From NCBI GenBank assembly GCA_947174215.1, contig CAMWIB010000038.1:1-8831 (forward strand): a DNA stretch of 8,831 bases. The letters run 5' to 3'. The DNA is from an uncultured Clostridia bacterium (GTDB lineage: Bacteria; Bacillota; Clostridia; Christensenellales; CAG-917). Positions 5,105-8,831 of the stretch are shown here, in pieces (within the stretch, counting starts at the first letter, position 1; each line of letters starts with the position of its first letter). Both the position numbers and the translations under genes were made by a program. The notes beneath the pieces were generated by a model. The model had not been told where the DNA came from. It ran no database searches and was given only the letters and a program-made list of their open reading frames with translations.

Positions 5105-7726
5105 TCAGTCATTAAACATTACGAGCTTATCTTTGAGTTTTTCAAGCTTATCCATTGCGGATTTGAGCTTTTCTCTCTCGTTATCGACGAGCTTCTGCGG
5201 TGCGCGCGACACGAAACTTGCGTTTGCAAGCAATGCGTTAGTCTTATCGATAACCGCCTGCGTCTGCACGATTTCAGCGTTGATACGCTCCTTTTCCTTA
5301 GCCATATCCACGAGGTCGCCAAGCGGGATAAGCACTTCCGCGTCCTTCGATACGGCAACACTTACTCTCTCGCTCACCGCGCTCTTATCCTTGACGAAAG
5401 CCACCTTTTCAACGCCCGCGAGCTTCTGTATATAGCCCGCCGCCTGCGTATAGAACTTCTCGTTTTCCGCGATGACGTACGCGTGTATCTTCTTTGACGG
5501 CGGCACGTTCATCTCATTGCGGATATTACGTACGGAAACGATAACCTCTCTCAGTCCCTCGAAGCACGCCTCTTCCTGTCTGTACACCCTATGCTTGTTG
5601 TACGTAGGCCACTGTTGCATCATAAGTATCGAACCCTTCGGCGCGAACTTGGAATATATCTCCTCGGTCACGAACGGAATGAACGGATGCAACAACTTCA
5701 AGATTTCGGTGAGTACGTGCGCGAGCATAGCGATAGCGTGCTTGCGCTCCTTCTCCTCTCCCGAGTAAAGCGGAACCTTGCTCATCTCGATGAACCAGTC
5801 GCAGAACTCGCTCCACACGAAGTCGTACAGTCTTGCGGAAGCCTGTCCTATCTCGTACTTATTGAGATTTATCGTGACTTCCTTTACGACGTCGTTAAGG
5901 CGAGTCAATATCCATTTATCAAGTCCGTTGAGTCTTGACGGCAACGCAAGGTCGTCATCGGGCTTTATGTTCATAATGACGAAGCGCGAAGCGTTCCACA
6001 GCTTATTTACGAAGTTGCGGCAGCTCTCCACCTTGCTCTCTGAAAAACGCGTATCCGAACCGGGCGCAATACCAGAAGCAAGCGAGAAACGCAGTGCGTC
6101 CGCGCCGTACTTGTCAATAATCATAAGCGGGTCAATACCGTTGCCGAGGCTCTTTGACATCTTACGTCCCTGCTCGTCGCGCACTATGCCGTGGATAAGC
6201 ACTTCCGTAAACGGAACGTCGCCCATAAACTCGATTCCGCTGAAAATCATACGCGCAACCCAGAAGAATATTATGTCGTACGCCGTCACGAGTACGCTCG
6301 TGGGATAGAAGTAGCTCAGATTCTTAGTTTTCTTCGGATAGCCGAGCGTGCTGAACGGCCACAGCGCGGAGCTAAACCAAGTATCGAGTACGTCCTCGTC
6401 TTGGTGCATTTTGCCGCCGCACTTGGGGCATACGTCAACGTGATTCTTAGAAACCACCATATGCTCGCAGTCCTCGCAGTAGTACGCGGGAATGCGGTGT
6501 CCCCACCAGAGCTGACGGGAGATACACCAGTCCTTGATGTTCTCCATCCAGTTGAAATAAATCTTTTCAAAACGCTTGGGGATAAACTCCGTCTTTTTAT
6601 TCTTGACGGCTTCGATAGCAGGCTCTGCAAGCGGCTTCATCTTTACGAACCACTGCTTGGATACGAGCGCCTCCACCGTTTCGCCGCAACGGTAGCAGGT
6701 GCCGACGTTGTGCGCGTACGGCTGAATCTTTACGACGAGTCCGAGCTTTGTCAAATCCTCGACGATAGCCTTTCTCGCAGTAAGCCTATCCATACCCTGA
6801 TACTTGCCCGCATTCTCGTTCATAAGTCCGTCCTCGCCTATGCAAGAAATCACGGGAAGATTATGGCGCAAGCCAAGCTCGAAGTCGTTGGGGTCGTGCG
6901 CGGGCGTAATCTTCACCGCGCCCGTACCAAAGCCGATTTCGCAGTAGTCGTCGCCGACGACGGGAATGATTCTGTCGGTAAGCGGCAACTGTACCTGCTT
7001 GCCTATGTACTTTGCCATCTTCTCGTCTTTTGGATTGACTGCAACCGCGGTATCGCCAAGCATAGTTTCAGGACGCGTAGTCGCAATGACGATAGCGTCC
7101 TCCTCGCCGACAACGGGATACTTGTAGTACCACAAATTGGACTGTTGCTCCTCGTACTCAACCTCTGCGTCGCTTAGCGCGGTGTGGCAGTGAGGACACC
7201 AGTTTATAATGCGGTTACCTCTGTATATAAGACCTTTCTTGTAGTATTTAACAAACGCGTCAAGCACTGCGTTCGAGCAGTTCTCGTCCATAGTGAACGC
7301 CTGCTTAGACCAATCGCAGGAAACGCCCAAGCCTTTGAGCTGCTCTACGATTCTGCCGCCGTACTTGTCGTTCCATTCCCAAGCACGTTTCAAGAAGCCT
7401 TCTCTTCCAAGCTCGTTTTTGCTGATACCTTCCTCGCGGAGCTTCTCAACAATCTTGACCTCGGTAGCAAGCGCGGCGTGGTCGGTACCCGGCATCCACA
7501 ACGCCTCGTATCCGCACATACGCTTGAAACGTATGATTATGTCCTGCGTGGTGTCGTCAAGCGCGTGTCCCATATGCAACTGCCCCGTGATGTTGGGCGG
7601 CGGCATCATGATTGTAAACGGTTCTTTTTCGGAATTCGGGTGCGCCTCGAAGCACTTGCCCTTTATCCACTTTTGATACACTCCCTTTTCGAATTCAGGG
7701 TTGTAGGTCTTATCCATCTGTTCCAT
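5105..7726 (-). CDS. valS: Valyl-tRNA synthetase
   Basis: This class I synthetase attaches valine to tRNA-Val and hydrolyses mischarged Thr-tRNA. The 873-residue protein has PPPNITG followed by HMGH (HIGH motif, about 51-54), a cysteine cluster WCPHCH (176-181), the editing-domain segment ATTRPETMLGDTAVAVNP (about 215-232), CYRCGETVEALVSKQWFVKM (344-363), a second four-Cys ribbon (C417, C420, C433, C436) before DTWFSSALWPFSTLGYP, and KMSKS (522-526). The anticodon-binding helical region follows, and a charged coiled coil (about 803-873) forms the usual C-terminal ValRS arm. Length is normal. I chose the ATG at 7726 because TTGGAG lies 6 nt upstream; a GTG at 7753 adds nine residues without SD support, and an ATG at 7717 has a weaker site. 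No T-box consensus is visible upstream, unusual for a Firmicutes-like valS. The gene is followed 16 nt later by the membrane-protein genes. Confidence 0.98.
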   Translation of the reverse strand: MEQMDKTYNPEFEKGVYQKWIKGKCFEAHPNSEKEPFTIMMPPPNITGQLHMGHALDDTTQDIIIRFKRMCGYEALWMPGTDHAALATEVKIVEKLREEGISKNELGREGFLKRAWEWNDKYGGRIVEQLKGLGVSCDWSKQAFTMDENCSNAVLDAFVKYYKKGLIYRGNRIINWCPHCHTALSDAEVEYEEQQSNLWYYKYPVVGEEDAIVIATTRPETMLGDTAVAVNPKDEKMAKYIGKQVQLPLTDRIIPVVGDDYCEIGFGTGAVKITPAHDPNDFELGLRHNLPVISCIGEDGLMNENAGKYQGMDRLTARKAIVEDLTKLGLVVKIQPYAHNVGTCYRCGETVEALVSKQWFVKMKPLAEPAIEAVKNKKTEFIPKRFEKIYFNWMENIKDWCISRQLWWGHRIPAYYCEDCEHMVVSKNHVDVCPKCGGKMHQDEDVLDTWFSSALWPFSTLGYPKKTKNLSYFYPTSVLVTAYDIIFFWVARMIFSGIEFMGDVPFTEVLIHGIVRDEQGRKMSKSLGNGIDPLMIIDKYGADALRFSLASGIAPGSDTRFSESKVESCRNFVNKLWNASRFVIMNIKPDDDLALPSRLNGLDKWILTRLNDVVKEVTINLNKYEIGQASARLYDFVWSEFCDWFIEMSKVPLYSGEEKERKHAIAMLAHVLTEILKLLHPFIPFVTEEIYSKFAPKGSILMMQQWPTYNKHRVYRQEEACFEGLREVIVSVRNIRNEMNVPPSKKIHAYVIAENEKFYTQAAGYIQKLAGVEKVAFVKDKSAVSERVSVAVSKDAEVLIPLGDLVDMAKEKERINAEIVQTQAVIDKTNALLANASFVSRAPQKLVDNEREKLKSAMDKLEKLKDKLVMFND

Positions 7727-7869
7727 CGAAATCTCCAATGCAAGCAAGCACACCGCTCGCTTACGCTATATACTGCGCAAAGGACTCCGATATACGGTGT
7801 CCTACGCGCAACTTATCTAAATATTGTTCTGAAATTATTCTTTGCTTCCGAAATCCTTCGCTTACGCAA
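7727..7869 (-). promoter_or_regulatory. Structured pgsA-valS intergenic leader (two hairpins, no T-box)
   Basis: This 143-nt gap holds no gene. On the minus strand a first hairpin spans 7774-7810: TGCGC/GCGCA, AGGAC/GTCCT and CCG/CGG arms separated by small symmetric mismatches, with loop TATAT. A second spans 7742-7762: AAGCGAGC pairs with GCTTGCTT (one G-U) around loop GGTGT, ending 4 nt before the valS SD. ACACCG in the first hairpin can pair with CGGTGT at the second loop, so the two could interact. Neither hairpin is followed by a T run. GCGTAAGCGA occurs twice (7858-7867 and 7757-7766), and AAGAATAATT twice (7868-7877 and 7833-7842). The T-box signature AGGGTGGnACCGCG is absent. A role in processing or in control of valS is inference. 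I see no convincing promoter here. Confidence 0.4.
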
Positions 7870-8667
7870 TTATTCTTCCGCGCCGTCGTTTTGAGAATTG
7901 TCAACGTAGGTCTGCGCCATAACGTCGCCGTCCTCAGAGAAGATGCCGCCAGTCGCACCGCTCTTTCTTCTCTCGACAGCCGCAATATCGTCAGCCTTTA
8001 CGGACTCCGCAGAGCTTGCCTTCAACTCGCCGCTCTTTATCTTCTTGACCTGCTTTGCAACGTCTGCAAGATACGCAAACGCCGCCGCATATGAAAGCAC
8101 GATACCCCAAGCGAGTATGCCCCAGTCTGCGTACTGAACGTAATTGTGGAAGAACGCAAGTATTACGCCGATGGAGATTGTGAATGAAGACACCTTACCA
8201 AGCCAGTTAGCCTTAACGGTCGCACCCTTTTTCATAACGTAGAGCGCAATGCACATCTGAATGAGTTCCTTTGCAAGAATGAGTATCACAAACGCGTAAT
8301 GCACAAACCAAGGAGTTTTGTAAATTACACCGTCAACGATGCTTTCGCCAAGCGGAGTAAGTCCCGTACAGAGGGACAGACACGCAAGCACCGCTATGTG
8401 CATAAGCTTGTCCGCCACGGGGTCAAGCGCCATACCTATTCCGCTTTGCATATTGAACTTTCTTGCAATCCAGCCGTCGATGAGGTCGCTGCCTGCGGCT
8501 ACGAAGAACACGCCGAGCGCGATGTAGAAAAGCAAAAAGCTGTTCTTTACGCCGCCGATTGCCATAAGCGCGACGAACGCGGGTACGCAAATAATGCGGA
8601 AATAGGTGATAAGGTTGGGAATGGTAAACAGTTCCTTAGAGTCAATCTGACCGAATTTGATTGCCAT
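7870..8667 (-). CDS. pgsA: CDP-diacylglycerol-glycerol-3-phosphate 3-phosphatidyltransferase
   Basis: PgsA moves the phosphatidyl group from CDP-diacylglycerol to glycerol 3-phosphate at the cytoplasmic membrane, the committed step to phosphatidylglycerol. The CDP-alcohol phosphotransferase motif is complete: D61, D64-G65, A68-R69, G78, D82 and D86 in D-x2-DG-x2-AR-x8-G-x3-D-x3-D. NLITYFRIICVP (18-29) is the typical N-terminal segment. About six hydrophobic helices end near residue 203. Two features are larger than usual: an extracytoplasmic stretch near 101-120, and a 60-residue hydrophilic, largely acidic tail (204-265) without obvious structure. Other CDP-alcohol transferases share the motif, but the N-terminal segment favours PgsA. 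The ATG at 8667 follows AAAAGGAG (8673-8680) at 5-nt spacing. An ATG at 8703 would lie against the second -10 element and upstream of the SD, and is rejected. The strong promoter at 8722-8750 drives the gene. Confidence 0.93.
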   Translation of the reverse strand: MAIKFGQIDSKELFTIPNLITYFRIICVPAFVALMAIGGVKNSFLLFYIALGVFFVAAGSDLIDGWIARKFNMQSGIGMALDPVADKLMHIAVLACLSLCTGLTPLGESIVDGVIYKTPWFVHYAFVILILAKELIQMCIALYVMKKGATVKANWLGKVSSFTISIGVILAFFHNYVQYADWGILAWGIVLSYAAAFAYLADVAKQVKKIKSGELKASSAESVKADDIAAVERRKSGATGGIFSEDGDVMAQTYVDNSQNDGAEE

Positions 8668-8672
8668 AAATG

Positions 8673-8680
8673 CTCCTTTT
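8673..8680 (-). promoter_or_regulatory. Shine-Dalgarno site of pgsA
   Basis: AAAAGGAG on the minus strand ends 5 nt before the ATG at 8667. It decides this start over the in-frame ATG at 8703, which has no such site. Confidence 0.85.
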
Positions 8681-8684
8681 GCCT

Positions 8685-8702
8685 TGCGCGCATATACGCG
8701 CA
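8685..8702 (-). other. GC-rich inverted repeat in the pgsA 5' leader
   Basis: TGCGCG and CGCGCA are perfect 6-bp arms around a 6-nt AT-rich spacer. The element lies just downstream of the -10 elements and 4 nt upstream of the SD purine run. It could be an operator or a leader RNA hairpin; the sequence alone does not say which. Confidence 0.4.
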
Positions 8703-8721
8703 TTATAAAATAATCTTGCTT

Positions 8722-8750
8722 ATTATAACAAATTATTTCTCATATGTAAA
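8722..8750 (-). promoter_or_regulatory. Sigma-A type promoter of pgsA
   Basis: On the minus strand the -35 is TTTACA (8745-8750, 5/6), the spacer is exactly 17 nt, and the -10 is TATAAT (8722-8727, 6/6). Transcription would start near 8715, leaving a leader of about 48 nt. A second TATAAT at 8702-8707 with TTGTTA 18 nt upstream could be a weaker tandem promoter. Confidence 0.85.
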
Positions 8751-8774
8751 CTAATTAAGCAACAACGATAAAAA

Positions 8775-8830
8775 TTCATAATTCTGCACAAACTACTCGG
8801 GATTTGAATAATTTGTGGGTGCATTATGAA
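8775..8830. repeat. Imperfect inverted repeat at the right edge, possible terminator of an upstream gene
   Basis: TTCATAA-TTC-TGCAC (8775-8789) faces GTGCA-TTATGAA (8819-8830), perfect but for a 3-nt insertion, with a further CACAAA/TTTGTG pair (8787-8792 and 8812-8817) available inside. On the minus strand the structure is followed by TTTTTAT, so it may terminate a gene that ends just outside or at the edge of the window. The stem is AT-rich and the loop long, so this is weak. I see nothing else in 8751-8831. Confidence 0.35.
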
Positions 8831-8831
8831 G

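Noticed and set aside
7774..7810. Intrinsic terminator after pgsA
   Set aside because: The stem is strong but no T run follows on the minus strand.
7727..7869. T-box riboswitch for valS
   Set aside because: The antiterminator consensus AGGGTGGnACCGCG is absent and the gap is too short for a normal T-box with terminator.
6191..7894. Long plus-strand open frames (328 and 236 codons, same frame, one stop between) opposite valS
   Set aside because: They are antisense to a fully conserved valS, have no recognisable motifs or SD, and are Arg/Leu/Val-rich as expected for the complement of a biased coding frame.
8668..8703. Longer PgsA starting at the ATG at 8703
   Set aside because: It begins within the second -10 element, has no SD, and adds 12 basic residues not typical of the family; the ATG at 8667 has an excellent SD.
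1..8831. CRISPR arrays, insertion sequences, tRNA or rRNA genes, defence genes
   Set aside because: No repeat-spacer pattern, transposase, terminal inverted repeats around a gene, cloverleaf or rRNA-like sequence was seen on either strand.

Overview
The window is a compact stretch of bacterial chromosome in which every supported gene lies on the minus strand. Clean Shine-Dalgarno (SD) sites such as AAAGGAG, a textbook sigma-A promoter, GTG/TTG starts, short gaps and stop/start overlaps suggest a Firmicutes-type (Clostridia-like) organism with moderate GC content, possibly an uncultured lineage. That placement is inference; no marker here fixes the taxon.

Reading in the direction of transcription (right to left), the first unit starts at a strong promoter (8722-8750). 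It encodes PgsA (phosphatidylglycerophosphate synthase), then after a structured 143-nt gap ValS (valyl-tRNA synthetase), then three closely packed membrane-protein genes I cannot name: a six-helix protein (4219-5088), a second six-helix protein that looks like a diverged relative of the first (3114-4184), and a two-helix protein with a probable PH-like C-terminal domain (2621-3103). A rho-independent terminator (2581-2617) closes the unit. The second unit starts in the 2461-2580 region, which is rich in inverted repeats. It encodes alanine racemase (alr), 5-formyltetrahydrofolate cyclo-ligase (overlapping alr by 56 nt), and an RsmD-like 16S rRNA methyltransferase whose frame runs without a stop into a CoaD (phosphopantetheine adenylyltransferase) domain cut by the left edge.

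The named genes are housekeeping: phospholipid synthesis, tRNA charging, D-alanine for peptidoglycan, folate one-carbon metabolism, rRNA modification and coenzyme A synthesis. No mobile element, CRISPR array, tRNA/rRNA gene or defence locus is visible. The observations most worth following are the in-frame RsmD-CoaD fusion, the membrane-protein trio behind valS, the structured valS leader that lacks a T-box signature, and the repeated TATGTCA motif upstream of alr.
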